Source of the DNA: Ahaetulla prasina
Lineage: Eukaryota; Chordata; Lepidosauria; Squamata; Colubridae
Length of the DNA stretch: 64,000 nucleotides
NCBI RefSeq assembly: GCF_028640845.1
Contig: NC_080540.1
Coordinates: 51,442,561-51,506,560, forward strand
Reading direction: 5' to 3'
Shown here: piece after piece, positions 9,961-19,619 of the stretch
Layout: every line of letters begins with the position of its first letter
How positions within the stretch are numbered: position 1 is the stretch's first letter
Position numbers and translations under genes: made by a program
Notes under the pieces: model-generated
Told to the model about the DNA's origin: nothing
The model's database searches: none
What the model saw: the letters and a program-made list of their open reading frames with translations, nothing else

Positions 9961-10965
9961 TAACTCTTAAAACTGGATCTTAACATTAAACTGGAAAAGA
10001 ACTGCACATAAACAAATAACACTTTCCCATTCCAATGTAACTGCCAAGCACTTGCAGTCTACTGCAATGTGTTGCAACTGGATAAAATAGCATTTTTATA
10101 ATATACTATAGAAATAGTTAACACTATGATGATTTAGATAAGCTAAATTTTTAAAGGTTTGTATCAATGTTAACTATGATTCTGAGACTTTAATTAATAG
10201 AGTTGCTTGAATTGTACAATTAAAACTAAGTGTGGCATTGATAGATTATTGCAAAATGCATTGAATTATCTGGTAATGTAATCAGGCTTTCTGTATTGAG
10301 CATGATATATAATAGTGAGGAAATGTTATTTTTATTAAAGTTAAAAAGAGAAAAACCAAAAGAAAAAAGAATAAGAAAATCCTGCTGAAAAATAATCAGC
10401 TTTCTCCTTCATTACATGCCAACTGATTTACAGTATTTATAAACATTTAGACCCTCTAGCAACCATAGTATAAGTGTTTGCATTTGCCTTACTGTGTGAT
10501 CTATTGTATGTATGGGAGACATTCTTGCTTAAATTTAGTTAAACATCTGTTTTGGATGTATGCTGTTAATTTTGCTCTTGCTGCTAAGTCTCATGGTTTT
10601 TCAACTCTCTTTCTAAAGTCTAGGTTTGTGGGCAACTTTGATAAAGTGAATCTACCAGCAAATACACTTTTTTTTTTGCATGCAGAATATTCATGATGCC
10701 ATTTCTTTGCTACAATGTCTCAAAGGTTTTTCTCTCCTTCTGTTTCTCCAATAACCGAATAAAATACACTAAATTTTGGTGGTCTTAGATCTCGGGAATG
10801 CCAGGTGAGAATATGTGTCCTTGTATTTTGCTACTCTTCAGAATAGAGCTGCAACTGAACTAGGCAACAAACGTTATATCCCTGTATACTTGGTTTTCAA
10901 TGGAATGGAAGGCAAGCAACTTACAGCAAGGAAATAATGTGTGTCTCTGTGTGTGTATGGAGAGC
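9961..10965. other. No recognised feature
   Basis: About 1 kb of AT-rich unique-looking sequence. A 72-codon frame at 10478-10696 has no recognisable domain or splice context. Confidence 0.45.
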
Positions 10966-11135
10966 GCTGTGATGGTGCAGTAGTTAGAACGCAGTACTGC
11001 AGGCTACTTCTACTGATTGCCAGCTGCCTGCAATTTAGCAGTTTAATTCTCACTGGCTCAAGGTTGACTCAGCCTTCCATCCTGATTTTGTAAACTGCTT
11101 AGGAGGGCTGTAAAACATTGTGAAGTAGTATAATA
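10966..11135 (+). mobile_element. tRNA-derived SINE, truncated tail
   Basis: The head GATGGTGCAGTAGTTAGAAC, then CAGTACTGCAGGCTACTTCT, TGCCTGCAATTTAGCAG and GGCTCAAGGTTGACTCAGCC match the copies at 6921, 25988 and 39700. Part of the body after CTTCCATCC is deleted. It ends in a TATGTG run. Confidence 0.75.
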
Positions 11136-11159
11136 TGTGTATGTGTGTGTGTGTATGTT

Positions 11160-11375
11160 TTTGTAGGTTTTCACGGGTATAGGAATGTATATACGCCAAG
11201 ACCTACATACATATATATGTCTTGGCATATTCAGCACAAGCACGAAGCCAAAACCACCAGCCTGAAGATGACAAGTGAGACTTCGTCAAAATGTTGCCTA
11301 GATACTTTCAACCTTACACAGGAAAAGACCCGAATATGTCAAGACCTACAAACCTGTACCCGTGAAAACCTATGA
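11160..11375 (+). mobile_element. Penelope-like terminal repeat, copy A (diverged)
   Basis: Contains AGCCTGAAGATGACAAGTG, AGACTTCGTCAAAATGTTGCC and ACCCGTGAAAACCTATGAA. The order is the same as in copies C and D nearby, with more mismatches. The left part also holds a short inverted copy of CCAAGACCTACATAC/TGTCTTGGCATAT. No reverse-transcriptase frame lies next to it. Confidence 0.55.
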
Positions 11376-11668
11376 ATATATATTTGTTTTCTGAGGTTTT
11401 CACGGGTGTTTGTATGTAGGTCTTTGGTTGTTTGGGTTTTCTCCCGTGTAAAATTGGAAGTGTCTTGGCGACGTTTCGACAAAGTCTCATTCGTCATCTT
11501 CAGGCTTCAGCTTCGTGCTTCTGGGAGCACGAAGCTGAAGCCTGAAGATGACGAATGAGACTTTGTCGAAACGTTACCAAGACACTTCCAATTTTATGTG
11601 GGAGAAAACCTGAATAAGCAAAGACTTACATACAAACACCCGCGAAAACCTCAGAAAACAAATATATA
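11376..11668. mobile_element. Penelope-like terminal repeats B and C in head-to-head palindrome
   Basis: The left arm (11376-11519) is the near-perfect reverse complement of the right arm (11526-11668), about 143 bases each, around the spacer TCTGGG. Each arm holds CTGAAGATGACGAATGAGAC, the GAAACGTT/C block, a CACTTCCAATTTTA stretch and the end CGTGAAAACCTCAG. Differences between arms are scattered single bases. Penelope-like elements are known to carry inverted or tandem terminal repeats, which makes this family the best fit. The assignment is inferred from the CTGAAGA...GAAACGT motif, because no coding part is attached. Confidence 0.6.
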
Positions 11669-11681
11669 TATATATATATTT

Positions 11682-11825
11682 GCTCCCAGAAGCACGAAGC
11701 TGAAGCCTGAAGATGACGAATGAGACTTCGTCGAAACGTCGCCAAGACACTTCCAATTTTACACGGGAGAAAACCCGAACAACCAAAGACCTACATACAA
11801 ACACCCGTGAAAACCTCAGAAAACA
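11682..11825 (+). mobile_element. Penelope-like terminal repeat, copy D, with hammerhead-like motif
   Basis: A direct copy of arm C follows a (TA)n spacer. At 11707-11740 the sequence reads CTGAAGA, then GACGAA/TTCGTC arms closing a TGAGAC loop, then GAAAC and GTC. CTGANGA, helix II, GAAA and a GTC site occur in the order of a hammerhead ribozyme, though one T sits unpaired before helix II and helix III would be minimal. Penelope-like elements are known to carry hammerhead motifs. Activity is not shown. Confidence 0.55.
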
Positions 11826-12162
11826 TATATATATATGTAATATAATATATATATATATTACTATTCCATCATTACACTATTCTGATTTTAATGGGCCTTT
11901 ATATGCAAAATCAACTATAAATATATATATATTCACCATCTCCAATCATTTTGCTTTTCATTCTTTTTGGGTGAACGACCTACTAACAAAATGGTTGTAA
12001 TCCTGGTTCAGTAATGCTGACATACTTTTATGTTTACCCTGGGGATAGGCTTTGGCAGATTGCAACTGTGAAAAAAGCAGTATATTAAGTGCTACATTTA
12101 CATTTTGCATTCAGGGAAAGCAATATTTCATCAGCAGTTCTCTAGAGTAGAAACAATCACTA

Positions 12163-12245
<83 letters not shown>

Positions 12246-13080
12246 CACATTGAAATCTGTTCTATGTTTTGTCCTATTATATATCTACTTGGTTGCTGTG
12301 AACACCAACTCAATTGTACATAATCAATTAAAAGGAATCCTAATTACTCCATCTTCTATTTACAGAATAATCCTACACTGCTCAAATTTATTTGGGAGAA
12401 AGAGAAACCCCGCATACTCAGCAGAATTTACTCTGAATAAATATAATGCATGGTATTTATCGATGACCAAGGTTTTAAGGCTGGCTGTTGGTCTTTTGTA
12501 GGCCTCTGACAGAAATTATTATTAGGAATGATATATTTCTCTATTTGTTATTCAGCTTTCTAAATGTTGACCTAACATCAATATTCTGAAATCCCATTAA
12601 GCCTTATGTATTTCATATCCAAATAGTCACCTAGCTGCCCTTAAAAAGAGGGGAAGAAACAACATGCATTTATTAAAGATAATAAAAAATGAAGACTTCC
12701 CCCCCCCATTTTTAACTAATGCTTTTGAGTACCCTGGCTGGCCAAAATTAATAAGATAGAAGATGGTGTGGGGAGAAAAAGAAATTGAAAAGTTAAAACA
12801 CTTTTTAGCAGAAATTGCAAGCCATGGATACTTCTTTATGAATATTTCATTAAAAAACTATAAATAATTCTGTTGGAATTTGAAGATCAGAGAGCGACTA
12901 CTTGGATGATGTAGGGCATTTATGTAAGATTGGTTTTGCTGTACCTATTATAAGAAGAACTTTCATTTATGAAGTACAAGTCATAATGTGAACAAAACAA
13001 CACCATCAAATGCTCCAGATTGGTTGTAATGACTTTTGATTTGAATTGAAATATGCATTAATGTAATCCCCTACCCAATT
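11826..13080. other. Mostly unique sequence with AT-dinucleotide runs
   Basis: (TA)n runs flank the Penelope cluster (11826-11860). The rest, apart from the dinucleotide array at 12165, is AT-rich with no family or coding signal recognised. Confidence 0.4.
12165..12243. repeat. Compound (TC)n(AC)n microsatellite
   Basis: About 24 TC units are followed directly by about 15 AC units. The same compound motif appears at 54140-54222 and, in reverse complement, at 41430-41522. Confidence 0.95.
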
Positions 13081-13085
13081 GGAAG

Positions 13086-13165
13086 AGGCACAGTGGCTCA
13101 GTGGCTTAAAGATGCTGGAGATGGTGTCTGACCTAGCACTTTGTGGCCGAGTGAGCCTGCAATGA
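13086..13165 (+). mobile_element. tRNA-derived SINE head remnant
   Basis: GGCACAGTGGCTCAGTGGCT followed by a decayed box-B region resembles the Sauria-type SINE head seen intact at 58334. The body is missing. Confidence 0.4.
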
Positions 13166-13203
13166 CTGTCTAAATAGACTGTCTAAAATGGGCAAATATT
13201 TGT

Positions 13204-15060
13204 TTTTATTTTATTTATTTTATTATTTCAACTTTTATACTGCTCTTCTCCTGAAGGACTCAGGGCAGTTTACAGCCAAGTAAAAACAATAATACAAAAG
13301 TTAAGAACAATTTTAAAAAACTAATTTTAAATTAGCCGAAATATAAAAATTTGCTAAAACCCATTAAAACTATTAAAAACTATTAGGCTAGTCCTGTTCG
13401 ATGAAATAAAAGAGTCTTCAGCTTACGCCGAAAGGCTCGGAGGTCAGAGAGTTGGCGCAACGTTGGAGGTAGTTCGTTCCAGAGGGCTGGGGCCCCCACA
13501 GAGAAGGCCCTCCCCCTGGGGGTCGCCAGCCGACATTGTCTGGCCGACGGCACCCTGAGGAGACCTTCTCTATGGGAGCGCACTGGTCGATGGGAGGCTA
13601 CCAGTGGCAGTAGGTGGTCCCATAAGTATCCCGGTCCTGAGCCATGGAGCGCTTTGAATATGGTCACTAACACCTTAAATTGCACCCGGAAGACAACCGG
13701 AAGCTAGTGCAGCCCGCACAGGATAGGTGTTATATGGGAGCCTCGAGCCACTCCCACTATCACCCGCGCGGCTGCATTCTGGACCAGTTGCAGCCTCCGG
13801 GTACCCTTCAAGTGGAGCACCATGTAGAGAGCGTTGCAGTAGTCCAGACGGGAAGTAACAAGGGCATGAGTGACCGTGCACAGGGCATTCCAGTCCAGGA
13901 AGGGACGCAACTGGCGTATCAAGCGAACCTGATAAAAAGCCCCTCTGGCGACAGCTGTGCATCCAGAAGGACGCCAAGATTGTGGACCTTCCCCATGGGG
14001 GCCAACAACTCGCCCCCCACGGTCAGCGATGGAATCAACTGATTATACTGGGATGCCGGCATCCACAGCCACTCAGTCTTGGACGGGTTGAGTTGGAGCC
14101 TGTTTCTCCCCATCCAGACCCGCACGGCCTCCAAGCACTGGGACATCACTTCAACGGCCTCGTTGGGGTGGTTAGGGGTGGAGATGTACAGCTGCGTATC
14201 ATCAGCATACAGATGACAACTCACCCCAAAACCACGGATGATCTCACCCAGCGGCTTCATATAGATGTTGAACAGGAGAGGCGAGAGCACCAACCCCTGC
14301 TGCACCCCACAGAGGAGGTGCCTTGTGGTTGATCTCTGCCCCCCCCCATCAACACCGTCTGCGTCTGGTCAGAGAGGAAGGAGGAGAACCACCATAAAAC
14401 AGTGCCCCCACTCCTAACCCCTCCAGCCGTCGCAGTAGGATACCATGGTCGATGGTATCAAAAGCCGCTGAGAGGTCTACTAGGACCAGGGCAGAGGAAC
14501 AACCCCTGTCCCGGGCCCTCCAGAGATCATCCACCAATGCGACCAACGCCGTCTCCATGCTGTAACCAGACCGGAAACCGGACTGGAATGGGTCCAGATA
14601 GACAGTTTCATCCAGGTACCGAGGAAGCTGATGCGCCACCACACTCTCAACAACCTTCACCACAAAGCGAAGATTGGAGACCGGACGGTAGTTTGCCAAA
14701 ACAGTTGGGTCCAGGGAAGGCTTTTTGAGAAGGGGCCTCACCACCGCCTCTTTCAAGGAGGCAGGGAAAACAGCCTCCCTCAAAGAAGCGTTCACAATTC
14801 CCCAGAGCCAACCTCGTGTAACCTCCTGCATGGCCAGTACCAACCAGGAGGGACACGGGTCCAATAAACATGTGGTTGCATTCAGCCGTCTCAGTATCCT
14901 GTCCATGTCCTCAGGAGCCACAGTGTCAAACTCATCCCAGATGATATCTCCAAGATCTGCCTCCGTCTGCCCGTCCGGATCTATCCATACTGTGTCCAGC
15001 CCGTCCTGGATCTGAGCGACTTTATCATGCAAATAACATCCAAAGTCCTCCAAATATCCC
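13204..15060 (-). mobile_element. L2-type LINE, 5'-truncated, about 1.85 kb
   Basis: On the minus strand it runs from a truncated reverse-transcriptase N-terminal region to the 3' tail at 13204-13280 (CTGAGTCCTTCAGGAGAAG and a TAAAA-rich end). The tail motif and the C-terminal protein pattern are shared with copies at 17536, 27234 and 57667. The upstream endonuclease domain is missing, as is usual for LINEs that stop during target-primed reverse transcription. Minus-strand sequence beyond about 15060 no longer matches. Open frames on the plus strand here are antisense shadows. Confidence 0.85.
13383..15060 (-). pseudogene. Broken L2 ORF2 (reverse transcriptase)
   Basis: The ORF copied RNA to DNA for L2-group LINE movement and is now inactive. 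In order on the minus strand: an early RT region at about 15020-14700 (DPTVLANYRPVSNL), the SGFRSG and SAAFDTIDHGILL block near 14520-14430, SPLLFNIYMKPLGE near 14280, the catalytic YADD at 14209-14198, NPSKTEWLW near 14080, LVTSRLDYCNALY near 13850, and the C-terminal AFSVGAPALWNELPP at about 13520-13470. Frameshifts or stops separate the pieces near 14349-14305, 13922 and 13690, so no full protein can be made. Reading order and the C-terminal pattern fit the L2 clade better than CR1 proper. Confidence 0.85.
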
Positions 15061-15420
15061 AAATAATAGACTGACACAGTGATAAATATCCAGAAACCAA
15101 GCCTTGTGGCAATTTTACATGTTAACAAAGAAATATTTCCCAATGTGGTATATACCCTTCACATTGGCTCAGTTGGCAAGTGGCAAAAATTTAACATTAG
15201 AAATGATGAAGTTCTGAAGCCTGTAGGAATAATTGTAAATTATCAGAACGTTCTTTGACATCAGAACATTCTTTGACCTGAGAAGATATTGTGTGGGTGA
15301 TCTTATATATAATATATAGACATACATGCATACATAAACACACATACACACAGACATGGGTTAAAGATTCCACAAATCTCTTTAGTTTTCATCAGATTTT
15401 TTCCTTTTAATAAGGAATTG

Positions 15421-15960
15421 GTATTTATTTATTTTATTTATTTGTCAAGTATGTATTAGATAATATATGTAAGTATAAGCATGAATTGAATACATAAAAT
15501 GAATACAAATAAAGGGAACATTAGGACAGGGACGGTAGGCACACTGGTGCTCTTACACACAACCCTTACAGACCTCTTAGGATTGGGGTGTGGTCAAGTA
15601 GACAGTCTTAGGTTAAAATTTTGGGGGTTTTGGTATGAAACCACGGAGTCAAATAGTGCATTCCAGGCATTGACCACTCTGTTGCTGAAGTCATATTTTC
15701 TGCAATCAAGTTTGGAGCGGTTCACTTTAAGCTTGTATCTATTATGTGCTTGTGTATTGTACTGGTTGAAGCTGAAGTAGTCATTCCCTAGTAGTAGTAT
15801 GTATATCAACTTTTTATCTTTGGCTGTACACCGCCCTGAGTCCTTCGGGAGAAGGGCGGTATAAAAATTTAATAAATAAATAAATAAAAATTGACAGGAT
15901 ATTGTATCAGATAATTTTATGAGTTACGCTTAGCTCATACTAAAGGTGGTGTATCTTCTA
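15421..15960 (-). mobile_element. CR1-group LINE 3' region interrupted by an L2 tail
   Basis: On the minus strand the end of the RT ORF reads KLKVNRSKLDCRKYDFSNRV and then VNAWNALFDSVV, a non-LTR C-terminal pattern. It is followed by a 3' UTR ending in (AAATA)n at 15421. The UTR is shared with 40285-40980 (AACATTAGGACAGGGACGGT, ATGAAACCACGGAGTC). A plus-strand L2 3' tail (about 15795-15890) interrupts it. Confidence 0.7.
15795..15890 (+). mobile_element. Very short L2 3' tail insertion
   Basis: GGCTGTACACCGCCCTGAG, TCCTTCGGGAGAAGGGCGG and a (TAAA)n end match the terminus of the L2 at 28255-28332. The related LINE at 40800 lacks this piece, so it is an insertion. Fewer than 100 bases were copied before truncation. 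Confidence 0.7.
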
Positions 15961-16493
15961 GAATGTCTAGAATGTCTCTCTCCATTGCACAGGCCAATCA
16001 TCATGGCTGCATCAGTGTGTTCCCATGATGTATTATCTTTTTGGGAAAACTGAGATTATTATCTTTCAGCTTGGTTCTCAAATGGCCAGCTTCTGTTCTG
16101 TGACATGCAACTTGATCTTCAGAAATTCTATTAATCAGAATAAACTGGAAGGGACCTTTGAGGGCTTCTAGTCAACCGCCCCCCCCCCCTCAAGCAGGGG
16201 ATCCTATACCACTTCAGACAAGTGGCTGTCCAGTCTCTTCTTACAAACATCTAATAATGAAGCACCCACAACTTCCGAAGGGAAGCTGTTCCACTGGTGA
16301 ATTGTCCTCACTGTTAAGAAGTTTCTCCTTAATTCCAGGTTGCTTTTTTCCTTGAGTAATTTCCATCCATTGTTTCTTGTCCTGTGTTTGGGTGATTTGG
16401 AAAATAAGTTGACCACCACTTCTTTGTGGCAGCCCCTCAAATACTGGACTACTCCTATGATGTCACCCCAGTCCTTCTTTTCTCTAGACTAGC

Positions 16494-16705
16494 CATACCC
16501 AATTCCCCTAACCGTTCTCTTAGACCAGGGGTCTGCAAACTTGTCTCCTTTAAGACTTGTGGACTTCAACTCCTAGAGTTCCTCAGCCAGCAAAGCTGTC
16601 TAAGGAACTCTGGGAGTTGAAGTCCACAAGTCTTAAAGGAGACAAGTTTGCAGACCCCTGTCTTAGACTAAAACATATGAAGAGCGGTTACGGGAATTGG
16701 GTATG
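16494..16705. repeat. 25-bp inverted repeat (foldback) flanking a MITE
   Basis: The left arm CATACCCAATTCCCCTAACC... (16494-16518) and right arm (16681-16705) are reverse complements with two mismatches. Without the MITE the loop would be about 27 bases. The arms are CR1/L3 sequence present once in the family, so one arm is an inverted duplicate. Confidence 0.8.
16526..16660. mobile_element. hAT MITE with 8-bp TSD TCTTAGAC
   Basis: The 135-bp element has long terminal inverted repeats (CAGGGGTCTGCAAACTTGTC at one end, reverse complement at the other). It is flanked by identical TCTTAGAC at 16518-16525 and 16661-16668. The 8-bp duplication and CAGGGG...CCCCTG ends are hAT hallmarks. It is the same family as 54778-54892. 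No transposase. Confidence 0.9.
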
Positions 16706-16760
16706 ACTTTTACTCTTTAATCATCTTAGTTGCTCTTCTCAGCACTTTTTCCAAAGTTTC

Positions 16761-17274
16761 TTATGATCTGTGATCAAAGTCTCTATGATCTGTGATCTCC
16801 AAAGATCTCTACGCAGTGGGCTATTTTCCCATGCATGGAAATCCATGCCTCATCACACTCTCCATTGCCGGAATAAAAATCTTTCTTGTAAATTTCACAG
16901 TTAACCTTCGCAAAGGTGGTTTCTTAAAAAAAATCTATCAAATAAATAAAACAGCAATATCGGCAGCTTCCCCTTTGTTTCCTTCCTAAAAGAAGCACGG
17001 GGTATGAAACTATTGCTTCTTTTTCCCAAGCTCCTTGCCTCCAGGCTAAAGTGAACCATCACTTCTTCAGCCCCTCAGACACAGAAGCTCTGCATTATAT
17101 TTTACCAATCTAGTTGCAGCTGTAGGGGAAACTGTAAATCTGAAATGCCATGTGATGTTTCTAACATTTCCTGGGAATTTATATGCTGAAAGTAGGTTTT
17201 CTTGAAAGGGAGGCAGGGTTCCCCTTTCACTGACTGCTCAGATGTTTTATAAGTCAGAGAAATTCACACAATCG
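16761..17274. other. No recognised feature
   Basis: Unique-looking sequence. The small frame at 16792-16989 has no recognisable domain. Confidence 0.4.
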
Positions 17275-18040
17275 ACAGGTAGTCCTCAACTTACAATAGT
17301 TCATTTAGTGACGCTCAACATTACAACAGCACTGAAAAAAAGTAATTTATGACCGTTTTTCACACTTACGACCTTTGTAGCCTCCCCACGATCATGTGAT
17401 CAAAATTCAGTTGCTTGGCAACTGGTTCATACAGTAGTAATGACCGTTGCTATGCCCCAAGGTCATGTGATCAGCCTTCTGCAACCTTCTGACAAGCAAA
17501 GACAGCGAAGGTCGTAAAACAGGGTGGAAATTCACTTTTATTATTATTATTATTATTTATTAAATTTTTATACCGCCCTTCTCCCGAAGGACTCAGGGTG
17601 GTGTACAGCCAAAAATATAAAACAAGATATATACAATTAAAACAATATTTAAAACATAAGAGATTATAAAAGGCTGATAATTAAAATTTAGATTTAAAAT
17701 TTTAAAATATTAACAAAACCCCAAATTAAAATTCAACACTATTATGCCAGTCCCGCTTGAATGAATAGTGTGTTTTGAGCTCACGCGGAAGATCTGAAGA
17801 TCAGGCACTTGACGTAGGCCAGGGGGAAGTTCGTTCCAGAGCGTCACTGCCCCCACAGAGAAGGTCCTACTCCTGGGGGCTGCCAGCCGACACTGTTTGG
17901 CAGACGGCACCCTGAGGAGACCCTCTCTGTGAGAGCGTACGCGTCGGTGGGAGGCAAAGGGTAACAGCAGGCAGTCTCAAATGCCTCGCTTAACAAAAGA
18001 AATTTGGGGCTCAGTTGTGGTCGTAAGTCGAGGACTACCT
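17275..18040. mobile_element. Palindrome-ended DNA element split by an L2
   Basis: Ends AGGTAGTCCTCAACTTAC (17277) and GTAAGTCGAGGACTACCT (18023-18040) are inverted repeats with one mismatch. The interior (GACCGTTTTTCACACTTACGACC, GGTCATGTGATCA, TTGTGGTCGTAAG) is shared with 45913-46329. Its body is interrupted at 17536-17977 by an L2. No transposase frame is present, so it is non-autonomous. Confidence 0.75.
17536..17977 (-). mobile_element. L2-type LINE 3' end inserted in a DNA element
   Basis: On the minus strand it encodes PSAKQCRLAAPRSRTFSVGA and then VTLWNELPPGLRQVPDL, the L2 C-terminus. The L2 3' end (CTGAGTCCTTCGGGAGAAGG) and a (TAATAA)n tail follow. Host sequence resumes on both sides (TTCACTT on the left, CAAATGCCTCGCTTAAC on the right). 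Confidence 0.8.
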
Positions 18041-18302
18041 ATATACTGAATGCATGCAGAGAAAGGTAGTATTTGTTTCCCTATCTGGGTCAAGTAAGAG
18101 GTGGGAAAAGGTTTGTTGCTGTTGTTTTACTATAGGAACTTTGAGAGGCAGGGAGTAACACAGCTAGTAACTGTGCTTGTCCTTACCACCTTCCCTGAAT
18201 GCGGACGGTAAACCAAGCAATAGAGAAAAATCAGTGTACGGCCTGAGAGCGCAATAATGGTGATGGTGATTATTGCTAAGCAAGGCAGGGCTGAGTGTAA
18301 GG

Positions 18303-18537
18303 CAATGGTGGGATTCAATTTTTTTTACTAATGGTTCTGTGGGCATGGCTTGGTGGGCATGGCAGGGGAAGGATACTGCAAAATCCCCATTTCCTCCTGA
18401 TCGGCTGGGACTCGGGAGGCAGAGAATAGATGGGGGCGGGGCCAGTGAGAGGTGGTATTTACTGGTTCTCCAAACTATTCAAAATTTCCACTACCAGTTC
18501 TCCAGAACTGGTCAGAACCTGCTGAATACCACCTCTG
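18303..18537. mobile_element. hAT MITE with 8-bp TSD GTGTAAGG
   Basis: Ends CAATGGTGGGATTCAA and CTGAATACCACCTCTG, flanked by perfect GTGTAAGG copies at 18295-18302 and 18538-18545. The interior has GCTTGGTGGGCATGGCAGGG and CTACCAGTTCTCCAGAACTG. It is the same family as 25401, 33838 and 43201. Confidence 0.9.
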
Positions 18538-18545
18538 GTGTAAGG

Positions 18546-18850
18546 AAGAGAGAAATCCTCAGTTCTGTTTGCTGTCCTTTTGTGGGTTTTTTGATTTAGT
18601 TTGATTTTGGTGCTCTAAACAAAATGGTCTGTCATGATCAGTCATCTTCAGCAACTCTGCTGCATCAGGAACTTCTCTGCAAAACTACGCCATCAAGGAA
18701 AATGCACCTCCTTACCGTGACATTGAACCTAAAGAGGAAAAATATATTACAGTATTTTGCTTAGAGAACTAAGGGCAATTTTTGCTAGAAATTGCATTGA
18801 TTAGCTAGCTTCCCAAGAAGGCCAAAACAAAAGACTTCATTTAACTCAGA
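18546..18850. other. No recognised feature
   Basis: About 300 bases of unique-looking sequence. Confidence 0.4.
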
Positions 18851-18909
18851 ATGATTGAAAGAAGAGAGGAGGAGAGAAAAGGGGGGAGGAAGAGGAAGAG
18901 AGAGAAGGG

Positions 18910-18978
<69 letters not shown>

Positions 18979-19053
18979 GGAAAGGAAAGGAAAGGAAAGG
19001 AAAGGAAAGGAAAGGAAAGGAAAGGAAAGGAAAGGAAAGGAAAGGAAAGGAGT
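18851..19053. repeat. Purine tract: (AG)n, (GAAA)n, (GGAAA)n
   Basis: About 200 bases of nearly pure purine on the plus strand move through AG, GAAA and then about fifteen GGAAA units. All reading frames through it are low-complexity Glu/Arg/Lys or Ser/Phe/Leu shadows. Confidence 0.95.
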
Positions 19054-19105
19054 CCATTTAAACTCATGCCTACTGCTTCAGTGACTCCATCCAGCCACCT
19101 CATTC

Positions 19106-19300
19106 TCTTTTTTTTATTATTTGAATTTATATCCCGCCCTTCTCCGAAGACTCAGGGCGGCTTACAATATGTTAAGCAATAGTCTTCATCCATTTGTATA
19201 TTATATACAAAGTCAACTTATTGCCCCCAACAATCTGGGTCCTCATTTTACCTACCTTATAAAGGATGGAAGGCTGAGTCAACCTTGGGCCTGGTGGGAC
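19106..19300 (-). mobile_element. SINE with L2-type tail, 5'-truncated
   Basis: The reverse complement matches the 3' two-thirds of 33966-34243: CTTCCATCCTTTATAAGGTA, ATTGTTGGGGGCAATAAGTT, CTGAGTCTTCGGAGAAGGG. The tRNA-like head is missing beyond CCTGGTGGGAC. Confidence 0.75.
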
Positions 19301-19502
19301 TTCTCTATCGTCTCCTTCTTCTTTTGCCCTCAATCTTTCCCAGCATTAGGCTCTTCTCCAGTGAGTCCTTCTTTCTCATTAGGTGGCCAAAGTATTTCAG
19401 TTTCATCTTCAGGATCTGGCCTTCTAAAGAGCAGTCAGGGTTGATCTCCTCTAGAACTGACTTGTTTGTTTGCCTTGCAGTCCAAGGGACTTGCAGGAGT
19501 TT
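19301..19502 (-). mobile_element. BovB/RTE LINE fragment
   Basis: GAGCAGTCAGGGTTGATCTC, CTCTAGAACTGACTTGTTTG and CTTGCAGTCCAAGGGACTTG are recognisable as antisense BovB ORF2 sequence, an RTE-clade LINE abundant in squamates and ruminants. It lies directly beside the SINE at 19106. It is too short and decayed to code. Confidence 0.7.
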
Positions 19503-19579
19503 TTAAGTTTTTAAGGTAGAGCTTCCTTAAAAACCACTACTTGCCTTTCTTCATGATGTCCTCCTTTTCAATGGTATTT

Positions 19580-19580
<1 letters not shown>

Positions 19581-19617
<37 letters not shown>
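19581..19617. repeat. (AC)n microsatellite
   Basis: About 18 AC units. Confidence 0.95.

Positions 19618-19619
<2 letters not shown>

Larger units (their letters stand above)
16145..16760 (-). mobile_element. CR1/L3-type LINE 3' region with internal foldback and MITE
   Basis: On the minus strand it encodes SNLELRRNFLTVRTIHQWNS and then FPSEVVGASLLDVCKKRLDS, the C-terminal pattern shared with 806-1202. The matching 3' block is at 16145-16200. From 16494 to 16705 an inverted duplication and a MITE interrupt it. Resumption is seen at about 16708-16755 (CAGCACTTTTTCCAAAG in reverse). Confidence 0.75.

Noticed and set aside
11376..11825. Spaced repeats that could suggest a CRISPR array
   Set aside because: Repeats are ~140 bp, in mixed orientation, and in a vertebrate genome; they are mobile-element termini.
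13680..15015. Several plus-strand open frames of 78-120 codons
   Set aside because: Antisense of the L2 reverse transcriptase on the minus strand, which has the real domain motifs.
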